From NCBI GenBank assembly GCA_012729555.1, contig JAAYCX010000064.1, positions 1 to 43,704 of the forward strand: a DNA stretch of 43,704 nucleotides. Reading direction: 5' to 3'. Position 1 is the first letter of the stretch; every line of letters begins with the position of its first letter. A model generated the notes under the pieces. It worked only from the letters and a program-made list of their open reading frames with translations. It was not told the origin of the DNA and ran no database searches. Shown here in pieces: positions 26,454-34,159 of this stretch. Source of the DNA: Acidobacteriota bacterium. Lineage in GTDB: Bacteria > Acidobacteriota > UBA6911. Both the position numbers and the translations under genes were made by a program.

Positions 26454-26565
26454 ATCTCCCATTCGGTGCGCGGGCAACCCTTTCCCGGAAGGGTGGGCGG
26501 ACGTGGATAATGCCGTTGCCCCTCCGCCCGGGATGCGGGAGAATGAAATCATGGAGGAACGGTCC

Positions 26566-27069
26566 ATGAACATCCCGAAAGCGGTTCTGGTCCTGGCCTG
26601 TGCGCTGGCGCTCCCGGCCGCGGCCGCGAGGGGGGAGGAGAGTGTCCCGCTCGACGCCTGCCTGGCGGACGGCGGGTTCGACGCGCGGGCGGCGAAAACA
26701 TTCGGCGCCGACAGCAACGGCATGAAAAGGTACGTGATCGCGCTGCTGAACCGGGGGCCCAACCGCCCGATCGAGCCCGTCCGGGCCCGGGAGCTGCAGG
26801 CGGCCCACCTGAAGAACATCCAGCGGCTGGTGGAAGAGGGGAAACTGCTCGTGGCCGGCCCCTTCCTCGGGGAGGGGGACCTGCGCGGGATCTACATCTT
26901 CGATGTGGCCACCCTGGCCGAAGCGAAGGCCCTCACCGAGACCGATCCCGCGGTGAAAGCGGGGAGCCTGGTGATGGAGCTCCAGGAGTGGTACGGGTCG
27001 GCCGCGCTCGTGGCGGTCCCCGCCCTTCACCGGAGGGTGTCCCCCCCGCCCGCGGAGCCGGCCCGATGA
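26566..27069 (+). CDS. Exported YCII-domain protein
   Basis: The 167-residue product begins with a signal peptide (MNIPKAVLVLACALALPAAAARG) and continues with a YCII-like ferredoxin fold: KRYVIALLNRGPNR, RELQAAHLKNIQRLVEEGKLLVAGPFLGEGDLRGIYIFDVATLAEAKALTETDPAVKAG. The HLxNI-(x)5-EGxLxxAGPF pattern is the family hallmark; most YCII proteins are cytoplasmic and of unknown role. ATG 26566 has GGAGG 8 nt upstream and gives the signal peptide; a longer frame begins at 26503 without support. A GATAAT at 26506-26511 may be the -10 box. It overlaps the next gene by 4 bp. Confidence 0.8.
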   Translation: MNIPKAVLVLACALALPAAAARGEESVPLDACLADGGFDARAAKTFGADSNGMKRYVIALLNRGPNRPIEPVRARELQAAHLKNIQRLVEEGKLLVAGPFLGEGDLRGIYIFDVATLAEAKALTETDPAVKAGSLVMELQEWYGSAALVAVPALHRRVSPPPAEPAR

Positions 27070-27785
27070 GGGGTCTGGCCGCCCGGCTGATGGAGATCAC
27101 GGAGGAGCTGTCGGCGCGGGTGGACCGGATGCGTTTCGGGCCGCCGGTGGAGTACGTGTACAACCCCCTCGCCTATGCCCGGGCCCCCCACAGGGATTAC
27201 GTGGAGAAGCACGCCCGGCCGGGGGTCGCCCTCTGGGTGGGGATGAACCCGGGCCCCTTCGGCATGGCCCAGACCGGGGTCCCCTTCGGCGACGTGGCCA
27301 TGGTGCGCGATTTCCTGGGCGTTTCGGGGGCGCTGGACGCGCTCCCCCGGCAGCACCCCAAGCGCCCGATCCGCGGCTTCGACTGCCCGCGGAGCGAGGT
27401 GAGCGGCACGCGGTTGTGGGGCTACGCGCGGGACCGCTTCGGGGCCCCGCGCCCCTTCTTCGAGAAATTTTTCGTGGTGAACTACTGTCCCCTGGTCTTC
27501 ATGGCCGAGAGCGGCAAAAACATCACCCCCGACAAGCTGCCGGCCGCGGAGGCCGAGCGGCTGACCGCCGCCTGCGACGAGGCGCTGCGGCGCCTGGCGC
27601 TCGCAATGGACGCGCGCTTCCTGGTGGGGGTCGGCGCCTTCGCCCGCCGGGCCTCCGAGCGCGCGCTCGGGGGGAGCGGCATCCCGGTGGGGCAGATCCT
27701 CCACCCCTCCCCCGCCAGCCCGCTGGCCAACCGCGGCTGGGCCGAGGCCGCCCACCGCCAGCTCCAAAACCTCCAGTTGGTGTGA
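27066..27785 (+). CDS. SMUG1-like uracil-DNA glycosylase
   Basis: The 239-residue enzyme is predicted to remove uracil and oxidised pyrimidines from DNA. It has the SMUG1 motif GMNPGPFGMAQTGVPFGD at residues 59-76 and the second active-site motif HPSPASPLANRGW at residues 213-225, with the catalytic His213. The segment FFVVNYCPLVFM fits the base pocket. This form is common in animals and scattered in bacteria. The ATG is embedded in the TGA of the upstream gene (ATGA), so it is coupled to the YCII protein. A palindromic repeat follows 2 bp after its stop. Confidence 0.94.
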   Translation: MRGLAARLMEITEELSARVDRMRFGPPVEYVYNPLAYARAPHRDYVEKHARPGVALWVGMNPGPFGMAQTGVPFGDVAMVRDFLGVSGALDALPRQHPKRPIRGFDCPRSEVSGTRLWGYARDRFGAPRPFFEKFFVVNYCPLVFMAESGKNITPDKLPAAEAERLTAACDEALRRLALAMDARFLVGVGAFARRASERALGGSGIPVGQILHPSPASPLANRGWAEAAHRQLQNLQLV

Positions 27786-27787
27786 AT

Positions 27788-27809
27788 GGGGACAGTCACC
27801 GCTGTCCCC
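27788..27809. repeat. Palindromic repeat copy 1
   Basis: Arms GGGGACAG and CTGTCCCC enclose TCACCG. It fills the whole gap between the convergent SMUG1-like and GNAT genes, and the GNAT stop codon overlaps its last base. Confidence 0.9.
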
Positions 27810-28369
27810 TATTCATATTCATGGCGCAGCAGCCCGAAGAGGACCGAATCCTGGAGCTCCCCGCTGACGTGATACCGCTCGCGCTGATACCCTTCGCGCA
27901 CGAACCCGAGCCGCTCGAGGGCGCGGATCGACCGCGTGTTGCGGGGATCGACGTCGGCCTCGATCCGGTGGAGCCCCATCTCCACGAAGCCGAACCGGAC
28001 GAGGGCGGGCAGGACCTCGGACATGATCCCCTCCCCCCAGCGGTCGCGCCGCAGCCCGAAGCCGATCTCCGCCCGGCGATGCGCGCGGACCCAGTTCGAG
28101 AAGGCGCAGGTCCCGATCACCTCGTCCCGCCCCTTTTCGGTCACCCCCCACTCGAGCAGCTCCCCGGACCGGACCCCCTCGCGGGCCTGGCGGATGAAGG
28201 ACTCCGCATCCTCGATCTCCGCGAGCGCCGGATGACCCCAGTAGCGCGCCACCTCGGGATCGGAAAAGACCCGGAAGATCGCCGCCGCGTCGGCGGCGCG
28301 CAGCGGCCGCAGCACGAAATGCTCCGTCGTGATCAAGGGGATGTCGTCCGGACGAGAAAATCGTTTCAT
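27809..28369 (-). CDS. GNAT N-acetyltransferase (RimJ/RimL-like)
   Basis: The 186-residue product is a GCN5-type acetyltransferase of the ribosomal-protein/antibiotic-modifying branch. It opens TTEHFVLRPLRAADAAAIFRVFSDPEVARYWGHP, has AEIGFGLRRDRWGEGIMSEVLPALVRFGFVEMGLHRIEADVDPRNTRSIRALERLGFVREGYQRE, and ends HEYE. The acetyl-CoA loop R-x-x-x-G-E-G matches the family (RDRWGEGIM). The acceptor is unknown. No ribosome binding site is visible before ATG 28369; an upstream GTG at 28393 would draw its first residues from repeat copy 2. Confidence 0.85.
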   Translation of the reverse strand: MKRFSRPDDIPLITTEHFVLRPLRAADAAAIFRVFSDPEVARYWGHPALAEIEDAESFIRQAREGVRSGELLEWGVTEKGRDEVIGTCAFSNWVRAHRRAEIGFGLRRDRWGEGIMSEVLPALVRFGFVEMGLHRIEADVDPRNTRSIRALERLGFVREGYQRERYHVSGELQDSVLFGLLRHEYE

Positions 28370-28378
28370 GTCGTGAGT

Positions 28379-28400
28379 GGGGACAGTCACCACTGTCCCC
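28379..28400. repeat. Palindromic repeat copy 2
   Basis: Arms GGGGACAG and CTGTCCCC enclose TCACCA. It sits 9 bp upstream of the GNAT start and its last base is the first base of the next gene's TAG read on the minus strand. Confidence 0.9.
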
Positions 28401-28951
28401 TAATCCATATTTTCCACCGCCGACCGGTAGCACGCCGGACACAGCCCGTGGGACAACCAGGGCATCGCCTCGGCCTCGAAGATCCTCAGGAGGACCAGTC
28501 CCTCCTCGATCTCCGCCCACCGCTCCTCCGCGACCCGGATCTTCTTGCACATGCTGCAGATGGTGATGGAGTCCCCGGAGCGCGGCGTGCCCGCCTCCAG
28601 CAGCGGCACCGGTTCGCGCCGCTCGCTGCGCACTGTCCGGCTGCGCAGTTCGATCCCACCCTCCGGCAGCGGATTGAGGGCGAGCTCGAGAAATCTCCTT
28701 TCGGAGGGGGAGTCGCACCGGAACGGAAGCGGCGGGCAGCGGCGCCCGTCCCGGAGCCGCCGGAAGAGCTCCTGGTAGAGGTGGCGGGTCTCGTAGTCCT
28801 GGATGAAGTCCCACAGCAACCGCCCCACCACCTCTTCCGGGCCGCAGCTCGAGCGCCAGCAGTTATCTTCCGCGAAGCTCCGCCAGTTGGCGTCGACGCC
28901 GGCAATGGTATCGGCGCCGTCGATGCTGTAAACCAGGACATCCCCTCTCAT
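28400..28951 (-). CDS. PAS-like protein with a two-CxxC zinc site
   Basis: The 183-residue protein starts with a PAS-like sensor segment (SIDGADTIAGVDANWRSFAEDN ... VVGRLLWDFIQDYETRHLYQELFRRLRDG) and ends in a four-cysteine site: Cys132 and Cys135 (CSMC), Cys171 and Cys174 (CPAC). The pattern W-D-F-I-x-D-x-E-T-R-H-L-Y is one I associate with small sensor proteins of deltaproteobacteria, though the family is not named to my knowledge. No output domain is present. A weak GAAGGGG precedes ATG 28951. It is bounded at both ends by repeat copies 2 and 3. Confidence 0.7.
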   Translation of the reverse strand: MRGDVLVYSIDGADTIAGVDANWRSFAEDNCWRSSCGPEEVVGRLLWDFIQDYETRHLYQELFRRLRDGRRCPPLPFRCDSPSERRFLELALNPLPEGGIELRSRTVRSERREPVPLLEAGTPRSGDSITICSMCKKIRVAEERWAEIEEGLVLLRIFEAEAMPWLSHGLCPACYRSAVENMD

Positions 28952-28965
28952 GCCGCCCCTTCCGT

Positions 28966-28987
28966 GGGGACAGTGGTGACTGTCCCC
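28966..28987. repeat. Palindromic repeat copy 3
   Basis: Arms GGGGACAG and CTGTCCCC enclose TGGTGA, the opposite orientation to copies 1 and 2. It touches the RelE stop codon (28988-28990) directly. Confidence 0.9.
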
Positions 28988-29251
28988 TCATCTGTGACTA
29001 TGGACATCCTTGCGATGTCCGACCTTTACGACGATGACGGGCACTTCCCCGTCGTGGATTTCGTAAATGACCCGACAGGCGCCCAACCTTATCCGGTACC
29101 TGTCCTGCCCCGAGAGCTTTTCGGCTCCTGAGGGCCGCGGCTCCACCGACAGGGATTCGATGGCGGCCAGGATTCTTCGAAGGTCCGGATTCGGGATGGG
29201 ACGCAGATCCCGGGCAACCGATTTGCGGAGGACGACCCTATATTTTCCCAT
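28988..29251 (-). CDS. RelE/ParE-family toxin
   Basis: The 87-residue product is a RelE-fold toxin, either a ribosome-dependent mRNase or a gyrase poison: YRVVLRKSVARDLRPIPN, AIESLSVEPRPSGAEKLSGQDRYRIRLGACRVIYEI, and VVKVGHRKDVH. The C-terminal G-H-R-K-D-V fits the catalytic end of RelE-type mRNases. It overlaps the antitoxin gene by 14 bp, and its start relies on coupling. Neighbouring repeat copy 3 abuts its stop. Confidence 0.88.
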   Translation of the reverse strand: MGKYRVVLRKSVARDLRPIPNPDLRRILAAIESLSVEPRPSGAEKLSGQDRYRIRLGACRVIYEIHDGEVPVIVVKVGHRKDVHSHR

Positions 29252-29471
29252 GCTTCCTGAGATCCTTCAGAAGCTCCTCATAACTGATCAAGGGTTCGTT
29301 CACTCGTTCATCGAAAGCTTCCAGGTCCTCCTGGTCCTCCTGGAGAGCCTGCCGGACCGCATCGTTCACCAGCCGGGAAAGAGACTGCTGGGTATGGGCG
29401 GCCTTTATCCTCAGGGCATGGTGCAGGTCCGGCTCGAAATAGATCGTGGAACGGGTCGGGTTGTTTTTCAT
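29238..29471 (-). CDS. Ribbon-helix-helix antitoxin
   Basis: The 77-residue product starts with a ribbon-helix-helix domain (STIYFEPDLHHALRIKAAHTQQSLSRLVNDAVRQAL, CopG-like) and has a helical acidic tail (EDLEAFDERVNEPLISYEELLKDLRKHGKI) that should neutralise the RelE-type toxin. GGAGGAGAGG precedes ATG 29471. Antitoxin-first order is usual. The gene is mildly less GC-rich than neighbours. Confidence 0.85.
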   Translation of the reverse strand: MKNNPTRSTIYFEPDLHHALRIKAAHTQQSLSRLVNDAVRQALQEDQEDLEAFDERVNEPLISYEELLKDLRKHGKI

Positions 29472-29517
29472 GGGTCCTCTCCTCCCGGAAGGAGCATAGC
29501 ATCATGGCGTCAAAGCA

Positions 29518-30021
29518 TCAAGACGCCGTAACGCCACGCGCCTGCCTGTCCAGGAGAAACAGGATGTAGTCCGTCGCCGGCGGCGTCCGGCCGAGCTTCC
29601 GCAGCTTTTCCGCCAGCTGCCCGCGGTGGAAGGTCGCGTGGTTGACGCACTGAAAGACCGCCTGCCACAACGGCACGCACACGTCCCGCCCCCGCGTGTC
29701 CGCGTACCGGATCTCCCCGTCGAGCCGGTCGACCCCGAGGGTGGAGAGAAAAGCCCTTCTTTCGGTCTCGAGCTTCTCCCATGCGGCCCCGATCTCCTCC
29801 ACGGTGTCGAGCTTCACCCCGGTCGCGGCGGCCGCCCCCTGCCAGCGCCCGAGAAAGAGCCGTTCCACGAAAAGGATGTGCCGGAGGGTCTTCAGATACG
29901 TCGCGAAGCTGCCCCCCAGTTCCCGCTCCAGTTCCCCGGCCGGGAGCGCGCGCGCCTCCGCGACGAACTGGCGGTTGGCCCAGTCGTGGTATTCGAAAAC
30001 CGCCGCGATCCGCTGGATCAT
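29518..30021 (-). CDS. DinB-family protein
   Basis: The 167-residue protein is a four-helix-bundle DinB/YfiT-type putative metal-dependent hydrolase or thiol S-transferase. The metal triad is visible: His48 in LRHILFVERLFL, His128 and His132 in VNHATFHRGQL. It begins HDWANRQFVAEARAL, typical of the family. Partners often use bacillithiol or mycothiol; nothing here shows the substrate. AAAGGAGG precedes ATG 30021. It is followed by the antitoxin gene after 46 bp. Confidence 0.88.
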   Translation of the reverse strand: MIQRIAAVFEYHDWANRQFVAEARALPAGELERELGGSFATYLKTLRHILFVERLFLGRWQGAAAATGVKLDTVEEIGAAWEKLETERRAFLSTLGVDRLDGEIRYADTRGRDVCVPLWQAVFQCVNHATFHRGQLAEKLRKLGRTPPATDYILFLLDRQARGVTAS

Positions 30022-30183
30022 TGGAGCCTCCTTTGCCGCGGGGATCCGACTGCCCCGCGCACGACTTTATATCACACCGGCGGACGGGACATCCGCCCGA
30101 TCCCGGGGGCCTCCGGTTCGCGATGGCGTCCGGCCGGCACTTCACGGTAGACTCGGGCCCGGCGAAAAGAAGGGGGTTCCGTC

Positions 30184-30657
30184 ATGCTGAGCGCGTCACC
30201 CAGACGGTGGCTGTCGTGGGATTATTCGGTCAGGGACTCGGAAGGGGCGGATGTCGCCCGGGTCGTGATCGGCTCCTGGAGCGAGAAGGGGACAATCATC
30301 CTGGCGGAGGGGGAGTACCGCGTCTACCGCCAGGGACTGACCGGCCCCTTCGTGCTGGAAAGCGTCGACGGATCGACCGCCGCCAGCGCCGTGAAGCCCT
30401 CCGCCCTGCAGCGGAAATTCGCGGTCCTCTTCGGCGGCCGGGAATATGCGCTTCAGGCCACAAGCGCGCTCAGCCGTGAATTCGGCCTCTTCGACGGCGA
30501 CCGGCGCGTGGGCGCCGTCGTTCCCGCCTCGTGGCTGGGGCGCCGCGTGCGAGCCGAGTTCGACGGAGAAATCCCGCCGCTGCTCCAGACCTTCGTCCTG
30601 TGGCTGACGCTCCTCTTGTGGAAAAGGTCCTCGGACAGTTCGGTCGCCGCGGGGTGA
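30184..30657 (+). CDS. Conserved protein of unknown function with C-terminal hydrophobic segment
   Basis: The 157-residue product begins LSASPRRWLSWDYSVRDSEGADVARVVIGSW, is beta-rich through residue 120, then ends with a hydrophobic helix (LLQTFVLWLTLLLWKR). The fold pattern recalls tubby/LURP-one-type beta barrels, but I would not assign it. It may be membrane-anchored by its C-terminus. AAGGGGG precedes ATG 30184. The gene is single and convergent with the glycosyltransferase gene, with both stop codons in one palindrome. Confidence 0.65.
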   Translation: MLSASPRRWLSWDYSVRDSEGADVARVVIGSWSEKGTIILAEGEYRVYRQGLTGPFVLESVDGSTAASAVKPSALQRKFAVLFGGREYALQATSALSREFGLFDGDRRVGAVVPASWLGRRVRAEFDGEIPPLLQTFVLWLTLLLWKRSSDSSVAAG

Positions 30658-30667
30658 GCGGGCTCAC
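30654..30667. terminator. Palindrome over two convergent stop codons
   Basis: GTGAGC (30654-30659), GG, GCTCAC (30662-30667) is a perfect inverted repeat containing the TGA of the plus-strand gene and that of the minus-strand gene. It has no T-tract. Together with the similar case at 15767-15791 it may serve as a short bidirectional stop. Confidence 0.35.
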
Positions 30668-31512
30668 GCCGGCGGGAACACCTTCCGCAGCGCCCTTTTC
30701 ACCGGCCCGCCGAGGTGCGGGAAGACCATCAGCGGGGCGATCAGCACCCCCTTGCTCCAGGGGTCGAGCGGGCTGCGCCTGATTTCGGCGACCCCCGCGC
30801 GCCACAGCGCCGCCACCTGGGCGGCGTCGTGGGGCCACTGCTTGCTGATGCTCCCCTTCTGGTAGTACTTGTCGCACAGCGTCTCCGGCACCCGCACGAA
30901 CGGGCCCAAGAGCGCGAGGTGCAGCAGCCAGGTCCAGTCGGCCGAGTACTCCCCCCGGTCGTTCGGCCGGATCCCCCCGACCCGGCGCCAGGCGCTCGCG
31001 CGGAACAGGCCGCGGTTGGGCACCCACCAGCCGGCCGGGCGCCGCAGCATCACCAGCCCGCGCCCCACCGCGCTAGACCTGCCCTCTAGGCGCCGGAAAC
31101 TGTAAAAATCTTCCGTCCCGTCGACCTCGTGCACCTTCATGTCGGAGAACGCCAGCACCGCCGCCGGCCGGTCCCGGAGGGCCCCGGCGAGACGCTCGAC
31201 GTAGGTAGGGGCGACCACGTCGTCGTGAAAGGCGAAGAACATCAGTTCGCCCCGCGCCCGCGCCATGAGGTCGTTGGAGTTGCCTAGCCAGCCGAGGTTT
31301 TCGGTGCGCTCGATCACCCGGGTGCCGGGGTGGCGGGCGGCGAAGTCGCGGACGACGGCGAGGGTGCCGTCGGTCGAGGCGTCGTCCCCGACGAGGATTT
31401 CGAGGCGGGGCCACGACTGGCGCGCCAGCGACTCGAGCGTCCGGCCGATGAAGGCGGCCCCGTTCCAGGTGGGGACCAGCGCGGTCACCAGCGGGCACCC
31501 GTTATCGGTCAC
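30664..31512 (-). CDS. Family 2 glycosyltransferase
   Basis: The 282-residue enzyme transfers a sugar from a nucleotide donor, probably for surface polysaccharide. It has the GT-A start VTALVPTWNGAAFIGRTLESLARQSW, GDDASTDGT, ENLGWLGNSNDLMARARGELMFFAFHDDV (the DxD-type metal site is HDD), and ADWTWLLHLALLGPF in the acceptor half. No membrane helix is evident. GTG 31512 has GAGGAGGAG upstream. It lies 9 bp behind the FAD oxidoreductase gene, so both are co-translated. Confidence 0.88.
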   Translation of the reverse strand: MTDNGCPLVTALVPTWNGAAFIGRTLESLARQSWPRLEILVGDDASTDGTLAVVRDFAARHPGTRVIERTENLGWLGNSNDLMARARGELMFFAFHDDVVAPTYVERLAGALRDRPAAVLAFSDMKVHEVDGTEDFYSFRRLEGRSSAVGRGLVMLRRPAGWWVPNRGLFRASAWRRVGGIRPNDRGEYSADWTWLLHLALLGPFVRVPETLCDKYYQKGSISKQWPHDAAQVAALWRAGVAEIRRSPLDPWSKGVLIAPLMVFPHLGGPVKRALRKVFPPA

Positions 31513-31521
31513 GTCTCCTCC

Positions 31522-32730
31522 TCACCCGGCGATCTCCCGCGCCAGCCGCTCGGCCAGCCAGGGTCCGGTCGAATATTTGCCCGTGTCCACGGAGTGGTAG
31601 GCGCCGCGGCGCCGGACGCCGAACCGGTCGCGCGCGTGCAGCGTGGAATCGCGGTCCCCGATCGAACCGCTCCCGCGCGCGAATACGAAGCCGCCCCCCA
31701 CCACCAGCTCCTCCGCCTCGTCGAACACCCGCCCGATCCCCGGGATGTGGGCGCCAAGCCCGGCGCGCACTTCGTCGAGGAAGCGCTCGCGCAGCGCGCC
31801 CGCGAGCGGGGCCGGCTCCGCCAACTCAAGCCCGTCCCCCTCCGCCACGAGACCGACCGGGTACCAGGAGAGGTAGAAGTCCCTCCCGTTGTAGTTCTTG
31901 ACGTCCCCGAACGGCCCCACCGCGACGATGGCGCTCGGGAGGTCGACGAGGGTGCGCGTGCGCGCGAACACGCAGAACCGGTAGCGGTGGGTCCAGGGGG
32001 GTTCCGGGTCGAGCCCGGCCGCAACGTCCACCGGGAGACGCCCGTTCCAGAGCGCGTTGACCACGACGTCGTAGGGCTCGCTGTCGCCGCCGGCGCTCCT
32101 GACGCGCCACGCCCCGTCCACGCCGGCGACGGGAGCGGCGCCCGTGACCGTCACCCGCGGCCGGAAGGCGATGCGCGGCTCGGCATCGACGGCTTCGGCC
32201 ACCCGGTCCGCCGCCCAGCGGGTATCGACCGAACGCTCCGGGACGCGGAACCCGGCGACGATGTCGTCCCCGGGCGCCAGCGTCGCCAGTTCGGAAGACC
32301 CGAGCGGGACGGCGCGCGCATCCGAGACGTCGGTGAGGTAGCGGCGCGCGTCCGGGTGGGCCCGGATCAGGGCCCCGACCGCGTCGAACCGGGCGCGCAC
32401 GGTCGCGGCTTCCACCACCGAGTCGCGGTGCACGAGGTAGATGTCGTCGACGGCGGTGGCGTGGGGGCGCAGGTCGGCGCCGATGAGCCGGCCGAGGAGC
32501 GGGGCGAACGCGAGCCCGCCCGGAAGGACGTGCCGCGCGGTGCCGAGGGTCGGGTCGGCCGCGTAGAGATAGCCGAGGTGGATCTTCCCCTCGTTCCAGC
32601 GGCTGGCGGCGGCCATGGGGCGGTCGGCCTTGTCGAAGAGGGTGACCCGGACCCCGGCGCGGGCCAGAAACAGCGCCAGGCTGCTCCCCAGGATGCCGGC
32701 GCCGAGCACGGCCACCCGCCGATCCGTCAT
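31522..32730 (-). CDS. FAD-dependent oxidoreductase (DAO-type)
   Basis: The 402-residue protein has the FAD-binding Rossmann start VAVLGAGILGSSLALFLARAGVRVTLFDKADRP, then NEGKIHLGYLYAADPTLGTA, FARTRTLVDLPSAIVAVGPFGDVKNYNGRDFYLSWYPVG, and GIGRVFDEAEELVVGGGFVFARG at the end. The general fold is that of D-amino-acid/glycine-type oxidases. Proteins with the N-E-G-K-I-H-L-G-Y block are, as I recall, found in surface-polysaccharide clusters, which fits the cupin and GT2 neighbours. Substrate is unknown. Its ATG overlaps the stop of the FdtA-like gene by 4 bp. Confidence 0.8.
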   Translation of the reverse strand: MTDRRVAVLGAGILGSSLALFLARAGVRVTLFDKADRPMAAASRWNEGKIHLGYLYAADPTLGTARHVLPGGLAFAPLLGRLIGADLRPHATAVDDIYLVHRDSVVEAATVRARFDAVGALIRAHPDARRYLTDVSDARAVPLGSSELATLAPGDDIVAGFRVPERSVDTRWAADRVAEAVDAEPRIAFRPRVTVTGAAPVAGVDGAWRVRSAGGDSEPYDVVVNALWNGRLPVDVAAGLDPEPPWTHRYRFCVFARTRTLVDLPSAIVAVGPFGDVKNYNGRDFYLSWYPVGLVAEGDGLELAEPAPLAGALRERFLDEVRAGLGAHIPGIGRVFDEAEELVVGGGFVFARGSGSIGDRDSTLHARDRFGVRRRGAYHSVDTGKYSTGPWLAERLAREIAG

Positions 32731-33224
32731 CGGCGCACCCCCCCATGAAACGACAGGATCCGGAGGAACCCGTCGTAGTCGCGGATGTAGTCGTCGGCGT
32801 CATAATAGTGCGACGCGAAGACCAGCAGGAGGGCGTCGGGCGAGTACCGGTGCTGCACGCTCCAGACCATCGGGGGGAGGTGGAGGCCCAAATCGGGACG
32901 GTCGAGCGCAAATTCCTGCCGGTCGCGCCCGTCGTCGGCGACCACGGCGCAGCTGCCGCGCGCGCAGACCAGGAACTGCCGGCACTGCCGGTGCGCGTGC
33001 CCCCCGCGCGCTTCCCCGCCGGGGACGTCGAAGACCAGGAAGTAGCGCTTCACGGCAAAGGGGACGCTGCGGTCGAACTCCCCCACCGTCACGCTCCCGC
33101 GGAGATCGGAAAACCGGGGCAGCCGGTGGAGCGACACCCCGGCCACCCGCGTCGGGACGGCTCCCGCCCGGCCCTCTTCCCACCCGCCTTCCGCGTGCTC
33201 CTGGAGCTCCCGGAAATCCTTCAT
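32727..33224 (-). CDS. FdtA/WxcM-type sugar 3,4-ketoisomerase (cupin)
   Basis: The 165-residue product matches the dTDP-6-deoxy-4-keto-sugar isomerase cupins: VSLHRLPRFSDLRGSVTVGEFDRSVPFAVKRYFLVFDVPGGEARGGHAHRQCRQFLVC, then LHLPPMVWSVQHRYSPDALLLVFASHYYDADDYIRDYDGFL. The HAHRQCRQ block holds the catalytic histidine pair. It would provide 3-keto-6-deoxyhexoses, which are later aminated; no aminotransferase for this is adjacent. The ATG at 33224 has AAGGTC only. It starts 9 bp after the SDR stop, as first gene of a cupin-oxidoreductase-GT2 set. Confidence 0.88.
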   Translation of the reverse strand: MKDFRELQEHAEGGWEEGRAGAVPTRVAGVSLHRLPRFSDLRGSVTVGEFDRSVPFAVKRYFLVFDVPGGEARGGHAHRQCRQFLVCARGSCAVVADDGRDRQEFALDRPDLGLHLPPMVWSVQHRYSPDALLLVFASHYYDADDYIRDYDGFLRILSFHGGVRR

Positions 33225-33233
33225 GACCTTGTT

Positions 33234-34076
33234 CTATGCGTCCTCCAGGGACAACGGGACGGGCTGTCTGCCGTCGATGTCCCCGAACCCGTATTCCCTT
33301 GCAAGGGCCGCGGCCACGCAGACCGTGCCGGTGCGCTTCATCACCCCGGGGTCGGACGCGAGGGCGGCGACCGCCCGCCCGATGAAGCGGGGGGATTCGG
33401 AATTGCCCAGGTCGAGGAATTCGGCCGCGCGCATGACGCTCTCGGTCCGCACCAGCCCCGGGTAGAGCGAGATCACCGCCACGCCGTGCGGCGCCAGCTC
33501 CGCGGCCATGTCCGACGTCATCCTGTCGGTGGCCGCCTTGGCGACGCCGTAGGCCACGTTCCCCATTCTCTTCTGCGCGGCCCAGTAGGAGATGTTGACG
33601 ATCAGGCCCGCCCCGCGCGCGACCATGCGGCGGGCGGCCAGCGCCCCGGCCACGTAGTGGGCGCGCACTCCCGCCTGGAACATCGCGTCCCACCGCCAGA
33701 CCGGCTGCTTCCAGAAGGGGAAGGGCCAGGTGTACTCGTTGTTTTCGAACATGCGCTCGTAACCGCCCCAGACGCTGTTGACCAGCAGGTCGAGCCCCCC
33801 CCGCTCCCTGTCGATCCGCTCGAACACCGCCTCGACCTGGCCGTCGTCGGTGTGATCGCAGCGGACGGCGACGCCCGTCCCCCCGAGGCGGGAGACCTCG
33901 TCGGCGGTTTCCCCTATGGTGCCGGGCAGACCCATCGGCCCGGCCCCCGGGGTCACGGTCCTCCCGGTCACGTACACGGTGGCCCCGGCTTCCCCCAATC
34001 CAAGCGCCACGCCCTTCCCGACCCCGCGGCTGGCCCCCGTGACCAGCGCGGTCCGCCCGTTCAGTTCAGCCGTCAT
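33234..34076 (-). CDS. Short-chain dehydrogenase/reductase
   Basis: The 280-residue NAD(P)-dependent oxidoreductase has the cofactor loop TALVTGASRGVGKGVALGLGEAGATVYVTGR, the N-S-V-W-G-G block (LLVNSVWGGYERMF), the catalytic Ser in NISYW and Tyr-x-x-x-Lys in VAYGVAKAATDRM. Its overall pattern, with the long insert ENNEYTWPFPFWKQPVWRWDAMF, resembles the DHRS1-type subgroup. Substrate is unknown. GGAGGGAG precedes ATG 34076; the longer frame upstream overlaps the Gdx gene and is not real. Confidence 0.9.
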   Translation of the reverse strand: MTAELNGRTALVTGASRGVGKGVALGLGEAGATVYVTGRTVTPGAGPMGLPGTIGETADEVSRLGGTGVAVRCDHTDDGQVEAVFERIDRERGGLDLLVNSVWGGYERMFENNEYTWPFPFWKQPVWRWDAMFQAGVRAHYVAGALAARRMVARGAGLIVNISYWAAQKRMGNVAYGVAKAATDRMTSDMAAELAPHGVAVISLYPGLVRTESVMRAAEFLDLGNSESPRFIGRAVAALASDPGVMKRTGTVCVAAALAREYGFGDIDGRQPVPLSLEDA

Positions 34077-34159
34077 TCCCGCTCCCTCCAGCGTCCGTGC
34101 ACTCTTACCCGGCCGGCGACACCCGCATCGAACCGCCGCGTGCATGGTTATACCCGGGC

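Noticed and set aside
28370-28393. GNAT protein starting at GTG 28393
   Set aside because: The extra residues would be read from palindromic repeat copy 2 and the family N-terminus begins after ATG 28369.
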